From Clostridiaceae bacterium (GTDB taxonomy: Bacteria > Bacillota > Clostridia > Peptostreptococcales > Natronincolaceae): a stretch of DNA of 64,000 bases. Made by a program: the position numbers and the translations under genes. The stretch covers positions 1 through 64,000 of the forward strand of contig JAHDLO010000016.1 of the NCBI GenBank assembly GCA_018432235.1, given 5' to 3'. The first letter of the stretch is position 1, and the number at the start of each line of letters is the position of its first letter. Positions 33,778 to 44,308 of the stretch are shown in pieces. The notes under the pieces were generated by a model. That model made no database searches. It was not told the DNA's origin and saw only the letters and a program-made list of their open reading frames with translations.

Positions 33778-35172
33778 ATCTATGATATTATACTTTCGTG
33801 CCTTGTAGGCCACTGTCTTGTGGGTTATCCCCAGAGCCTTCGCTGCTTTGTTAAAGCTGCCAAATTGTTGGAGGGCTCTTTGGATGATTTCCCTTTCGTA
33901 ATTCTCCAGTGGCGCGATTTCTCCGTTATCTCCCATATTAATAAGTGAAGGTGCTTCCTGATGCCTAAAGCAGGCTCTATAGGTGTGAGATATATTAGAA
34001 GGAATATCATATAGCGTAATTGCATTTCCTTCCAGAAGCACCATCAGGCGCTCGATTAAATTCTCCAGCTCTCGAATGTTTCCCGGCCAATGATGATGCT
34101 GAAAAGCCTCTATAACCTCTTGGTCTATGGTTTTTATCGTGACACCTGTCTTAAGTTTAATTTTCTCCATGAAGCTATGACATAGACTTTTAATATCTTC
34201 TCTTCTTTCTCTTAATGCAGGCAAATATACGGGTACAACATTAAGACGGTAATATAAATCCTCTCTGAAGCTACCTTCCTTTATCAATTCTTCTAAATCC
34301 CGATGGGTTGCTGCAATAATCCTAACATGACATTGTATGGTTTCATTTCCCCCAACCCTTTCAAACTCCTTTTCCTGCAGTACCCTCAATAGCTTAACCT
34401 GCATTTCAATAGGCATATCCCCTATTTCATCCAGAAAAATAGTGCCGCCGTTAGCCTGTTCAAATTTCCCTATCTTCCTCTTCACGGCTCCTGTAAAGGC
34501 TCCCTGCTCATGACCGAATAATTCCGACTCTAAAAGGTTAGCAGGTATTGCACCACAGTTCACCTTAATATAGGGCTTATGCCGATGGAGACCTGCCTCA
34601 TGAATTGCCTTTGCAACCAATTCCTTCCCAGTGCCGCTCTCCCCCATAATCAAAACAGTAGAATTGGTCCTTGCCGCTCTTGAAGCTACGATCAGAGCCT
34701 CCAGTAATAACGGACTTTTCCCTATGATTTTCTGAAATGAAGGGTGTATTACAGCTTTACGTTCCAACTGCGGAAGCGTTTCGATAAAAGGTGCATGCCC
34801 TGTGGTTTCCTCTCTATAAATGGCCATTAGACCACTATACTGGCAATCATTGATCAGGGGCGAGGCTGTGGCACTAATCCTGATATGCTTATAGGGAAGA
34901 TTGAGGTAGCCCTTAAGTCTCTTCTTTTGCTTGATGGCGGACAATACGATATCATCATTTGGTACCTGATAGATGCTCTTTCCAATTAATGCAATGTTAC
35001 TGACACCAAACATCCTCTCATAGGAGGGATTCACGTATAGAATCCTTCCGATAGAACTTATGATCAATATTCCGTCAATTAAATGATGAAACAGATCCTT
35101 ATAAGAAAATTCTTCTGTGTCGTGGGACAGTCCCTTGTTGTAGTTTAAGTGCGTAACATTTGCTTTTTTCAT
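33775..35172 (-). CDS. Sigma-54-dependent activator with PAS domain
   Basis: A 465-residue enhancer-binding protein. N-terminal PAS domain at about 25-130 (LIDGILIISSIGRILYVNPSYERMFG), AAA+ domain at about 150-375 with Walker A GESGTGKE, the sigma-54 contact loop GAFTGA and Walker B FLDEIGD, and a Fis-type helix-turn-helix at the end (FNKAAKALGITHKTVAYKARKY). It is the last gene of the glpA operon, 14 bases behind the DUF1667 gene. I found no -24/-12 promoter in the intergenic regions here, so its target may lie elsewhere. The PAS ligand is unknown. Confidence 0.92.
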   Translation of the reverse strand: MKKANVTHLNYNKGLSHDTEEFSYKDLFHHLIDGILIISSIGRILYVNPSYERMFGVSNIALIGKSIYQVPNDDIVLSAIKQKKRLKGYLNLPYKHIRISATASPLINDCQYSGLMAIYREETTGHAPFIETLPQLERKAVIHPSFQKIIGKSPLLLEALIVASRAARTNSTVLIMGESGTGKELVAKAIHEAGLHRHKPYIKVNCGAIPANLLESELFGHEQGAFTGAVKRKIGKFEQANGGTIFLDEIGDMPIEMQVKLLRVLQEKEFERVGGNETIQCHVRIIAATHRDLEELIKEGSFREDLYYRLNVVPVYLPALRERREDIKSLCHSFMEKIKLKTGVTIKTIDQEVIEAFQHHHWPGNIRELENLIERLMVLLEGNAITLYDIPSNISHTYRACFRHQEAPSLINMGDNGEIAPLENYEREIIQRALQQFGSFNKAAKALGITHKTVAYKARKYNIID

Positions 35173-35186
35173 TTTCTCCCCTACCT

Positions 35187-35552
35187 TTACATGCTTCTAG
35201 TGGCTATAATATCTATCTCTAATCCTAGTAAATTATTAATAATAACATCCCCTACCTTAACCGGTCCCTCAACCTCTACTGCCTTCAATACCGCCATGCA
35301 TTCAGATATTTTATACTTAGGAATAGCATCGCTGGTTCTGACGGGTAAGCGATTCAAATGACCATTTTTCATTTTAACGGTGGATGTGACCATTCGTGTC
35401 GGATTTGTCATTTCCTTAACTCCGTATTGCTCGCCCCGAGGACATTTATTCCCTGAAACCTTGTACCTGGTAACCCCATTGGTTATTGTCTCAATTGCCA
35501 TTTTACAGCCCATTGGACAAGAAATACATATCATTTCTACAGTTTTGCTCAT
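35187..35552 (-). CDS. DUF1667 protein, four-cysteine partner of the glycerol-3-P dehydrogenase
   Basis: A 121-residue protein of the DUF1667 family. Cysteines at the start, CISCPMGCKM (about 11-18) and KCPRGEQYG (about 37), could bind an iron-sulfur cluster. It overlaps the flavoprotein gene upstream by 4 bases, and clostridia often carry this trio (GlpA-like, GlpB-like flavoprotein, DUF1667). It is likely the third subunit, standing in for GlpC in electron transfer; this is inference from conserved context. Confidence 0.82.
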   Translation of the reverse strand: MSKTVEMICISCPMGCKMAIETITNGVTRYKVSGNKCPRGEQYGVKEMTNPTRMVTSTVKMKNGHLNRLPVRTSDAIPKYKISECMAVLKAVEVEGPVKVGDVIINNLLGLEIDIIATRSM

Positions 35553-36820
35553 TCTTTTGCCTCCTCAATCTCAAGGGCAATGGTGATCTCTTTACCCGCT
35601 ATAGTCTCTAATTCCTGTTTCGTTAGCTTAATGGATTCCATTTCACCCGGTGCCAGATGGGCTTTTTTTATGCTTTTAATCACCCTGTCATCTTCCTTTA
35701 TTACTAGCCTAGCGCCATGATATACATTATCTACCCTCATCATTAAATTAAGCTTATCTTCAATATTTTCCGGTCTTATATAATGGGGCACAACATAGCG
35801 AACCCCCTGCCCGGGCTTCGTGGTAATGGTTTTGACTCCTTGAACCAGTTGATTTTGAACATATCTGGCAGCGTTTTTGCCTGCCCTTCGACTCTCCTCC
35901 GTCACCCAGTCCACCAGATCATGGACATGCACAACGTTGCCACAGGCGAATATCCCCTCGATGGAGGTTTCCATTGATTCATTTACCACTGGTCCACCGG
36001 TTATGCCATCCAGCCGGATGCCTGCACTTTTGGAAAGCTCATTCTCCGGAATCAATCCAACAGAAAGTAATAAGGTGTCACATTTAAAGCTTCTCTCCGT
36101 TCCGGGAATAGGCCTTCGATTTTCATCTACCTCAGCAATTTGAATTTCTTTTACCCGGTCTTTGCCTACGATATTGGTTACAGTGTGGCTCAAAAGCAGT
36201 GGAATGTTGAAGTCCTCCAAGCACTGAACAATATTTCTTGTTAATCCCCCTGAAAATGGCAGCAATTCTACAACTGCGTGGACCTTTGCTCCCTCCAATG
36301 TCATTCTTCTGGCCATGATCAGGCCAATATCCCCTGAGCCTAGAATAACCACGTCCTTACCGACCATATAGCCCTCCATATTTACAAAGCGTTGGGCAGT
36401 TCCCGCTGTAAAGATGCCGGATGCCCTTGAACCCGGTATATTGATGGCTCCTCTGGTTCTTTCACGACAGCCCATGGCTAGAACCACCGCTTTAGCTTGC
36501 ACCTGTAGAAAACCATCCTCAGGATTTATCATGCTCACCTGTTTATGATCAGTGATGTCCAGAACCATTGTATCTAGCTTATATTCAATTCCCTGCTGCT
36601 TTAGTCCCTCAATAAAACGCTCTGCATATTCAGGGCCGGTTAATTCTTCTTTGAAAACATGAAGTCCGAAGCCATTGTGAATACACTGCTGCAAAATCCC
36701 CCCCAGTTCTCTGTCCCTTTCTACTACAAGGATATCCTTTGCGCCATTACTTTTCGCTTCTATTGCAGCGGCCAAACCCGCTGGTCCTCCACCAATTACG
36801 ACAATTTCATAGCTTTTCAA
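35549..36820 (-). CDS. FAD/NAD-dependent oxidoreductase, GlpB-like subunit
   Basis: A 423-residue pyridine-nucleotide-type flavoprotein: FAD-binding VVIGGGPAGLAAAIEA at the start, NAD-binding VVILGSGDIGLIMARR near 155-170, and an ATG-like GIFACGNVVHVHDLVDWV near 305. TTG start at 36818-36820 with GGGGGAG upstream. It lies between glpA and the DUF1667 gene and probably passes electrons from GlpA towards the respiratory or NAD pool. Its sequence is not that of E. coli GlpB, so I leave the symbol empty. Confidence 0.88.
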   Translation of the reverse strand: MKSYEIVVIGGGPAGLAAAIEAKSNGAKDILVVERDRELGGILQQCIHNGFGLHVFKEELTGPEYAERFIEGLKQQGIEYKLDTMVLDITDHKQVSMINPEDGFLQVQAKAVVLAMGCRERTRGAINIPGSRASGIFTAGTAQRFVNMEGYMVGKDVVILGSGDIGLIMARRMTLEGAKVHAVVELLPFSGGLTRNIVQCLEDFNIPLLLSHTVTNIVGKDRVKEIQIAEVDENRRPIPGTERSFKCDTLLLSVGLIPENELSKSAGIRLDGITGGPVVNESMETSIEGIFACGNVVHVHDLVDWVTEESRRAGKNAARYVQNQLVQGVKTITTKPGQGVRYVVPHYIRPENIEDKLNLMMRVDNVYHGARLVIKEDDRVIKSIKKAHLAPGEMESIKLTKQELETIAGKEITIALEIEEAKE

Positions 36821-36832
36821 CTCATCTCCCCC

Positions 36833-38323
36833 TTAAATGTCCTGAGAATCTGCAACCTGCTGACTCGGAAGCCCGTACTCATCATTGGATTTTGTAGCAC
36901 CTGTTAAGATGTATGACGCTTTCCTATCCTTCACTACTGAAGTGATATCTACCTTTAGCTCCCTAGCTAGAATTTCCATCACCCTTGGGCCGCAGAAACC
37001 TCCTTGACATCGTCCAGCGCCGGCTCTAGCTCTTCTCTTGACAGCATCTAAGCTTGTTGCACCGGCTTTTCGGTTAATAATATCTACGATCTCACCCTCA
37101 GTAATACCCTCACAGCGGCATATCACCCTGCCATATCGGGGGTCCTTCGCGATGAGGGCAGCCTTCTCTTCAGGCGAAAGCGCCATAAAATGAATGCTGG
37201 GCCTCCGATTAGGCTTAAAGCTTGAATTTACTGCAAAGCCTCCGGCAATATCCTTAAGCATGCCAACAACCATTTCAGCAATCGCAGGAGCAGCAGATAA
37301 TCCAGGAGAATCAATTGCCGCAACATTGATAAAGCCCTTTGTCTCCGCTGATGCTTCAATGATAAAATCATTCGTTTTTACCTTTGCTCTTAATCCAGCA
37401 AACGAGGTAATAACCGCTTGGAAAGGAAATTTAGGCACCACCCGCTTAGCCTTTTCCCGCAGAAATTTCAATCCTACTTCAGTCGTTTCTACAGCCTCTG
37501 GTTCATCTACCGGCTCAGCAGTTGGGCCAATCATTAAATTACCGTGGGCCGTCGGAAGCACCAATACACCTTTACCATGCTTGGTAGGCGTTTGAAACAC
37601 CACGTGATTAACATAGTCCCCTACCCCTTTATCAAAGAGATTATATTCCCCTCTATTGGGTACTATCTCAAAGCTTGGGGTGTTGACCATATTATTAATT
37701 TTATCCCCATATAAGCCTGCACAATTAATGATGTATTTAGCCTGAAGTGTATCTTCATCAACAGTTACTAAAAATCCCTGTTCATTTGCTTCAATCTGTG
37801 TTACAGCTGCGTTTAACCGTATTTCAACGCCATTATCAGCAGCATTTTCAGCCAAAGCAATAGCCAGCTCCCATGGCCCTACAATGCCGGCTGAAGGCGC
37901 ATAAAGCGCGCCAATGATTTCATCACTCAGGTTGGGTTCCATTTCCTTTACCTCGTCCCTGCCTAGCAGCTGAAGGTTAGGTACGCCATTATCAAGCCCT
38001 TGCTGGTAAAGTTCCTGTAGCGTAGCCATATCCTCCTCATCAAAGGCAACCACCAGTGATCCTATTCGTTTAAAGGGTACCTCCAAGGCCTTGCATAAAT
38101 CCTCATACATGGCATTTCCTGCCACGTTCAGCCTTGCCTTTAGAGTCCCACTCTTGGCATCATAGCCGGCATGAACAATGCCACTATTTGCCTTCGTCGT
38201 CCCATTGGCAACATCATTTTCCTTGTCTAGGACTATTACCTTGACGTTATATTTAGACAGCTCCCTTGCAATAGCCGTACCGATTACCCCTGCACCAATT
38301 ATGGCCACATCATACATCCTCAT
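36833..38323 (-). CDS. glpA: Anaerobic glycerol-3-phosphate dehydrogenase, FAD subunit with 2Fe-2S domain
   Basis: Oxidises sn-glycerol-3-P to dihydroxyacetone phosphate. FAD-binding VAIIGAGVIGTAIARELSKYNV at the start, DAO fold to about residue 400, then a BFD-like domain with four Cys (VICRCEGITEGEIVD and RAGAGRCQGGFCGPRVME) that should bind a 2Fe-2S cluster. I place the start at ATG 38323 or 38317 (MRMYDVAI), since GGAGGAG lies just upstream; a longer reading frame begins with 18 hydrophobic residues encoded by the terminator hairpin and is artefactual. It has its own promoter and a leader terminator. The next two genes encode its partners. Confidence 0.92.
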   Translation of the reverse strand: MRMYDVAIIGAGVIGTAIARELSKYNVKVIVLDKENDVANGTTKANSGIVHAGYDAKSGTLKARLNVAGNAMYEDLCKALEVPFKRIGSLVVAFDEEDMATLQELYQQGLDNGVPNLQLLGRDEVKEMEPNLSDEIIGALYAPSAGIVGPWELAIALAENAADNGVEIRLNAAVTQIEANEQGFLVTVDEDTLQAKYIINCAGLYGDKINNMVNTPSFEIVPNRGEYNLFDKGVGDYVNHVVFQTPTKHGKGVLVLPTAHGNLMIGPTAEPVDEPEAVETTEVGLKFLREKAKRVVPKFPFQAVITSFAGLRAKVKTNDFIIEASAETKGFINVAAIDSPGLSAAPAIAEMVVGMLKDIAGGFAVNSSFKPNRRPSIHFMALSPEEKAALIAKDPRYGRVICRCEGITEGEIVDIINRKAGATSLDAVKRRARAGAGRCQGGFCGPRVMEILARELKVDITSVVKDRKASYILTGATKSNDEYGLPSQQVADSQDI

Positions 38324-38344
38324 CCACTCCTCCGATTTCTTTTT

Positions 38345-38408
38345 GATTAGTAATAAAAAGAGCCACACAAAACACACCTATCGTTAGTAGGTTGTCTTGT
38401 GTGGCTCT
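38345..38408 (-). terminator. Leader terminator of glpA, likely controlled by GlpP
   Basis: AGAGCCACACAA (38359-38370) and TTGTGTGGCTCT (38397-38408) form a perfect 12-bp stem, and the minus strand continues TTTTTATTACTAATC. It lies between the glpA promoter and the glpA ribosome site, so it ends transcription unless it is bypassed. GlpP is an antiterminator of just such leaders (glpD in Bacillus subtilis). It may also end the glpF-glpK transcript. Confidence 0.85.
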
Positions 38409-38441
38409 CCAAGTCTCAGCCATTTATATGCTATTATCTCA

Positions 38442-38470
38442 ATTATACCACTAATCCATGATGGTGTAAA
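38442..38470 (-). promoter_or_regulatory. Strong promoter of glpA inside the 3' end of glpK
   Basis: Minus strand: TTTACA (38465-38470), 17 bases, TATAAT (38442-38447) with TGG just before it, an extended -10. The start would be near 38435, giving a leader of about 115 bases that contains the terminator. Confidence 0.8.
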
Positions 38471-38476
38471 GAGCTT

Positions 38477-40012
<1,536 letters not shown>

Positions 40013-40032
40013 CTAATTATCCTAAGCATTTA

Positions 40033-40746
40033 TTAGATTATTTTAAGAAATGTGACATAAAAGAGTGCACCTAATAGTCCGCCGATGATTGGACCTACTA
40101 CCGGAACCCATGAATATGACCAATCAGAATCTCCCTTTCCCGCTATTGGCAGTAGGAAGTGTGCAATCCTTGGACCAAGATCACGTGCTGGATTAATGGC
40201 ATAGCCTGTTGTTCCGCCTAAAGATAGTCCAATGGCAATAATTAAAAAACCGACGATCAATGGATTTAATCCATCAGTAAACTTATTCGCTCCAATACCT
40301 AAAATTCCTACTACTAATACAAATGTACCAATAATTTCACTTAATAGGTTTGCCTTGTAGCTTCGAATAGCAGGAGCTGTTGAAAAAACAGCCAGCTTTG
40401 CAGCTTGATCTTCACTGGCAGACCAGTGGGGCAGGTAATGCAGCCAAACGACTACGCCGCCTAAAAATCCACCAATCATTTGAGCTAAAATATATGCAGG
40501 CACTTCCTTCCAAGGGAATTCGCCAATAGATGCCAGTGCCACCGTAAGCGCTGGGTTAAGATGCGCACCACTTATTCCCCCTACTAAATAAACAGCAACA
40601 GCAACACCAATTCCCCAAGCCATGGTGATAACTATCCATCCGCCATTTTGAGCCTTTGACTTGTGTAATAAGACACCTGCAACAACACCGCCACCAAAAA
40701 TAATCAAAAACATCGTTCCAATAATTTCTGCTATAAATTCTTGCAT
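40033..40746 (-). CDS. glpF: Glycerol facilitator
   Basis: Membrane channel that lets glycerol enter. About 237 residues, six membrane segments, and the two half-helix motifs GAHLNPALTV and AINPARDLGPR. The Asp after Arg in the second motif is the mark of glycerol facilitators rather than water channels. The start is ATG 40746 (MQEFIAE) with AAAGGGGGA; an upstream in-frame ATG gives an extra 14 charged residues and is unlikely. It is followed by glpK. Confidence 0.95.
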   Translation of the reverse strand: MQEFIAEIIGTMFLIIFGGGVVAGVLLHKSKAQNGGWIVITMAWGIGVAVAVYLVGGISGAHLNPALTVALASIGEFPWKEVPAYILAQMIGGFLGGVVVWLHYLPHWSASEDQAAKLAVFSTAPAIRSYKANLLSEIIGTFVLVVGILGIGANKFTDGLNPLIVGFLIIAIGLSLGGTTGYAINPARDLGPRIAHFLLPIAGKGDSDWSYSWVPVVGPIIGGLLGALFYVTFLKII

Positions 40747-40925
40747 TCTTCTTCCCCCTTTAATTTTATATGCTTCGATACTCTTCAAAACGGTAAAGCC
40801 CTATGAATTCCCCCTCCCAGCAATTATTTATAAGCTTAAGATTATGTGGACAAGTTCACTATCATTTTATGAGAATCTTCTTAAAATATGACTAAAAACG
40901 TTTTCCTTAGATAAAAAGAAAATTC

Positions 40926-41492
40926 CTATAGCCCCCAAACGGTATCTTTTGTTGTAGAAACGGCAACAGCACCTGCCTTTAGACTTTCAATGACATCCTC
41001 CTTATCAATAATAAGCCCACCAGCAATAATTGGTATTTTAGTCTCACTATTAATTTTTCGGATCACCTTTGGCATTATTCCAGGCAATACTTCAATGGCA
41101 TTGGGCTTTGTACTGTGAATTGACTTGATTCCTGTTTCCAGTGAAAGTGAATCAATGATAAAAAGTCGCTGAATAGCAAATATATTCATTTCCTTAGCAA
41201 ATTTTACTAAGCTGCTTTTAGTTGTAATAATACCATCCGGTCGAATTTGCTGGTGAATATACCTTAAGGCAATGGCATCCCTTGAGAAGCCCTCCATTAA
41301 ATCCAGGTGAATATAGATATCTTTACCTTTATCCTTTACTTTCTTGACGATATCCTTTAAATTTAGGATATTTCCAGACAATAGGAAAATAATCTCACTA
41401 GGTGCTTCAATGGCTGCCTCCAGTTTTGCTAAATCGTTTACAGCTGCGATAATGGGGTTTGCTTGTATCCTCTCATAAAACGCGTTTGCCAC
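40926..41492 (-). CDS. glpP: Glycerol-3-phosphate responsive antiterminator
   Basis: An RNA-binding antiterminator of TIM-barrel fold that, with glycerol-3-P bound, prevents termination in leaders of glp genes. About 188 residues: NPIIAAVNDL at the start, IYIHLDLMEGFSRD near 85, GIITTKSS near 110 and PIIAGGLI near 160. The start is GTG 41492 with GGGAGGAG at good spacing; a TTG 16 codons upstream abuts its AGGAGG and is unlikely. First gene of the glp cluster; the leader terminator of glpA is its likely target. Confidence 0.93.
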   Translation of the reverse strand: MANAFYERIQANPIIAAVNDLAKLEAAIEAPSEIIFLLSGNILNLKDIVKKVKDKGKDIYIHLDLMEGFSRDAIALRYIHQQIRPDGIITTKSSLVKFAKEMNIFAIQRLFIIDSLSLETGIKSIHSTKPNAIEVLPGIMPKVIRKINSETKIPIIAGGLIIDKEDVIESLKAGAVAVSTTKDTVWGL

Positions 41493-41590
41493 TATAATCT
41501 CCTCCCTATTACTCCTTTTATGTAGCAAGTACCGTGCCAACCTCCTGAAGCCTTTAAAAATCTAGTTGTTAATAGTTTAACTATTAAGAA

Positions 41591-41648
41591 TTGTACCTTT
41601 TTACCAACTTAACTCCCATAAAACAATCAAGTTGGTAAAAAGGTACAA
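41591..41648. repeat. 20-bp perfect inverted repeat between glpP and xylB
   Basis: TTGTACCTTTTTACCAACTT (41591-41610) is the exact reverse complement of 41629-41648, with an 18-base loop. There is no T tract on either side, so it is not a classic terminator. It could be a paired operator, an RNA stem in the glpP leader, or a small mobile palindrome. Confidence 0.75.
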
Positions 41649-41692
41649 CCCAAGAGGGCTTGTTTTATACTATATGATCTATAGACATCAAA

Positions 41693-41722
41693 AAAGCCCG
41701 GCTAATAAAATAACCAGGCTTT
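41693..41722 (-). terminator. Terminator of the xylitol ABC operon
   Basis: AAAGCCCGG and CCAGGCTTT (41693-41722) pair with one mismatch, and the minus strand continues TTTTTTGATG. It lies directly after the xylB stop. Confidence 0.88.
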
Positions 41723-41726
41723 AATC

Positions 41727-43199
41727 CTATATCAGCTGCTTAAACAGCGCCTTAGTTGCAGGGTATATTTTGCTAAAGCTACTGTATTTTTTATCATACA
41801 GCTCAGCATTTTCTTCCTTAGGCTCAATAGTTTCCGATATCTTCAGGAAGCTTTTACAAGCGTCTTCAACGGTGTTAAATAAACCATGGCCCACTGCCGC
41901 CAATATTGCTGCCCCATAAGCGGGACCTTCATTGGTATTCAGCTTATTTACTTGTACCTTCAGTACATCTGCTATGATTTGACACCATAACCTACTTTTA
42001 GCTCCACCACCGTTTATGCTGATGCTGTCGATGTTTACCCCCATGTCCTTCATGATTTCAAAGGTATCTCTGAGAGAAAAGGCAACACCCTCTAAAACAG
42101 CCCTTGTCATATGCTTTCTTTCATGGGTCATATTCATCCCTATAAAGGTACCCCTGCAGTTTGGATCATTATGAGGGGTTCTTTCCCCCATAAGATAGGG
42201 GAGATAAAATAATGAATCATCTATTTTAGCCTCTTCTGCTTCCTTTAGAAGACCGTCATAATCCTCTGATTTATTGATTTCTTCCACCCACCACTTCAGG
42301 GATGCCGCAGCTGCTAAAGTAACCCCCATAAGATGGTATTTGCCATCAGCATGACAGAAGGAGTGCAGACTATTAAATTCATCCACAAAGAAATCCTCAT
42401 TAGCGGTAAATACAACGCCTGAGGTTCCCAGGGATACAGAGCAGGAGCCCTTACCCACGACACCGCCGCCGACGGCCGCCACCGCCTGATCCCCACCACC
42501 GATAACCACCTGGACGTCATGGCTTAAGCCCAGCATTTCTGCCAATTCAGGCTTTACACAGCCAATGACCTCATAGGACTCATATAGCCTTGGTAGCTGC
42601 TCTGTGGAGATTCCTAAAATATCCAGCATTTGCTGAGACCATCCTCTTCTCTTGACATCAAGATACAGGGTACCGGAGGCATCCGACATATCTGTGGCAA
42701 AGACTCCTGTAAGCATATAGGCCAGGTAATCCTTCGGTAGCATGATTTTCTTGGCTCTAGCAAAATTTTCTGGTTCATTTTCCTTTAGCCATAATACCTT
42801 GGGGGCAGTAAAGCCTGTCAAGGCAACATTTCCTGTCCATAGGGAAATATTCTTCTTCCCTATCGTATTGTTTAAAAAATCACACTCCTTTTCAGTCCTT
42901 TGATCATTCCAAAGAATTGCAGGCCTTACAACTCGATCCTCTTCATCCAGTGTTACCATGCCATGCATTTGTCCGCTGAAGCTGATGGATTTTACATCAG
43001 CCGGATTCAATCCTGCCAGCAGCTCCTTTAGGCCCTCAAGGGATTGCTTCCACCAATCCTCCGGGCTTTGCTCCGACCACAGTGGTTTAGGAAAGGAAAG
43101 GGGATAATCACGACTGATGGTATTAACAATCTTTCCGCCTTCATCAATGGCTAATAGCTTTACTGAGGAAGTGCCTATATCTATACCTATAAAAAGCAT
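41727..43199 (-). CDS. xylB: Xylulokinase
   Basis: FGGY-family kinase of 490 residues that phosphorylates D-xylulose to xylulose-5-P. GIDIGTSSVKLLAID at the start, SFSGQMHGMVTLDEEDRV near 73, WNDQRTEKEC near 95, and the ATP region SINGGGAKSRLW near 395. The SGQMHG stretch is characteristic of xylulokinase. Downstream of a polyol dehydrogenase, it fits a route from xylitol or arabitol through D-xylulose into the pentose phosphate pathway. Confidence 0.94.
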   Translation of the reverse strand: MLFIGIDIGTSSVKLLAIDEGGKIVNTISRDYPLSFPKPLWSEQSPEDWWKQSLEGLKELLAGLNPADVKSISFSGQMHGMVTLDEEDRVVRPAILWNDQRTEKECDFLNNTIGKKNISLWTGNVALTGFTAPKVLWLKENEPENFARAKKIMLPKDYLAYMLTGVFATDMSDASGTLYLDVKRRGWSQQMLDILGISTEQLPRLYESYEVIGCVKPELAEMLGLSHDVQVVIGGGDQAVAAVGGGVVGKGSCSVSLGTSGVVFTANEDFFVDEFNSLHSFCHADGKYHLMGVTLAAAASLKWWVEEINKSEDYDGLLKEAEEAKIDDSLFYLPYLMGERTPHNDPNCRGTFIGMNMTHERKHMTRAVLEGVAFSLRDTFEIMKDMGVNIDSISINGGGAKSRLWCQIIADVLKVQVNKLNTNEGPAYGAAILAAVGHGLFNTVEDACKSFLKISETIEPKEENAELYDKKYSSFSKIYPATKALFKQLI

Positions 43200-43225
43200 A
43201 CTTACACCTCTTTCTTCGGATGCTG

Positions 43226-44281
43226 TTATTTGATTTTAATAACTGCCTTTACAACCTCGCTGGCGTGCTCTGCTACAAAGTCAAAGGCCGCCTTTGTGCT
43301 GTCAAAATCAAATTCATGGCTGACGATATCCTTTACATTGATGGCACCGCTGGCAATAGCATTGATGGCAACAGGATACAGGTTTCTGTAACGGAATATG
43401 GTTTTAACCTCTCCCTCTTTACCCATAAGCTTCATAAAGTTGAATTCAACCTCATCCTTAGGGGTCATACCAACTAATACAATTGTACCGCCACGCTTAA
43501 CAACATCTACCGTTTGCTTTACTGTAATCTCAGCACCTGCTGTATCAATTACCACATCAGCACCTCTGCCGTTGGTCATTTCCTCAATTGCTTTAATGGC
43601 ATTAATATTTTTAGGATTTAAAACCGTTGTAGCCCCCAGCTTAGTTGCAGTTTGAAGCCTATTTTCCAATACATCCACCACGATAACCTTTGAAGCACCT
43701 CTAGCCTTGCAGGCCAACAGGGTTACCAGTCCTATGCAGCCGGACCCAAATATCACAACAGTATCCCCCAGCTTTACATTTCCTATGGCAGCCGCATGTA
43801 GTCCCACCGCCAACGGCTCAACCAAGGCACCCTCTGTGTTCGAAACATTTTCTGGTAGCTTGAAGCACATATCCTCTGGATGAGCGACATAGTTTGTGAA
43901 TACGCCGTGGTATGGCGGTGTAGCAAAGAACTCAACATCAGGACAAAGATTATACTTGCCCTCCTTGCAATGTTCGCATTTTCCGCAGGTCTTTCCTGGC
44001 TCTAAGGCTACCCTGTCACCTACCACAAGATGTTTAACCTCGCTGCCTACCTCTACTACCTCACCTGCACATTCGTGTCCTAAGATAAAATCGCCTTCAA
44101 CAACAAAATCTCCGATTCGACCATGCTGATAGTAATGTACATCTGAGCCGCAAATGCCAACAGTGTCTACCTTGATAAGAACCTCATTTGCTTTGATTTC
44201 AGGAAGTGGTACATCTCTAACAACCATATTATTGGTGCCCTGCATAAAAATTGCCTTGTTATTTACGTTGTTTTTGTCCAT
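43226..44281 (-). CDS. Zinc polyol dehydrogenase, xylitol/sorbitol type
   Basis: A 351-residue medium-chain dehydrogenase. Catalytic zinc site: GICGSDVHYYQHG and GHECAGEV; structural zinc Cys: CGKCEHCKEGKYNLC near 100-115; NAD-binding VVIFGSGCIG near 175 followed by Asp (VIVVDVLENR), which favours NAD over NADP. The sorbitol/xylitol dehydrogenase family fits, and the xylulokinase that follows makes xylitol (or D-arabitol) to D-xylulose more likely than sorbitol to fructose. Confidence 0.85.
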   Translation of the reverse strand: MDKNNVNNKAIFMQGTNNMVVRDVPLPEIKANEVLIKVDTVGICGSDVHYYQHGRIGDFVVEGDFILGHECAGEVVEVGSEVKHLVVGDRVALEPGKTCGKCEHCKEGKYNLCPDVEFFATPPYHGVFTNYVAHPEDMCFKLPENVSNTEGALVEPLAVGLHAAAIGNVKLGDTVVIFGSGCIGLVTLLACKARGASKVIVVDVLENRLQTATKLGATTVLNPKNINAIKAIEEMTNGRGADVVIDTAGAEITVKQTVDVVKRGGTIVLVGMTPKDEVEFNFMKLMGKEGEVKTIFRYRNLYPVAINAIASGAINVKDIVSHEFDFDSTKAAFDFVAEHASEVVKAVIKIK

Positions 44282-44308
44282 TTTTTCTTCCTCCTTAATC
44301 TAAAATGG

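Noticed and set aside
36833..38377. Signal anchor at the N-terminus of GlpA
   Set aside because: The 18 hydrophobic residues are encoded by the terminator hairpin upstream of the ribosome site; the real start is at 38323 or 38317.
40747..40925. GlpP-dependent terminator in the glpF leader
   Set aside because: No hairpin with a T tract is visible in this gap, unlike the glpA leader.
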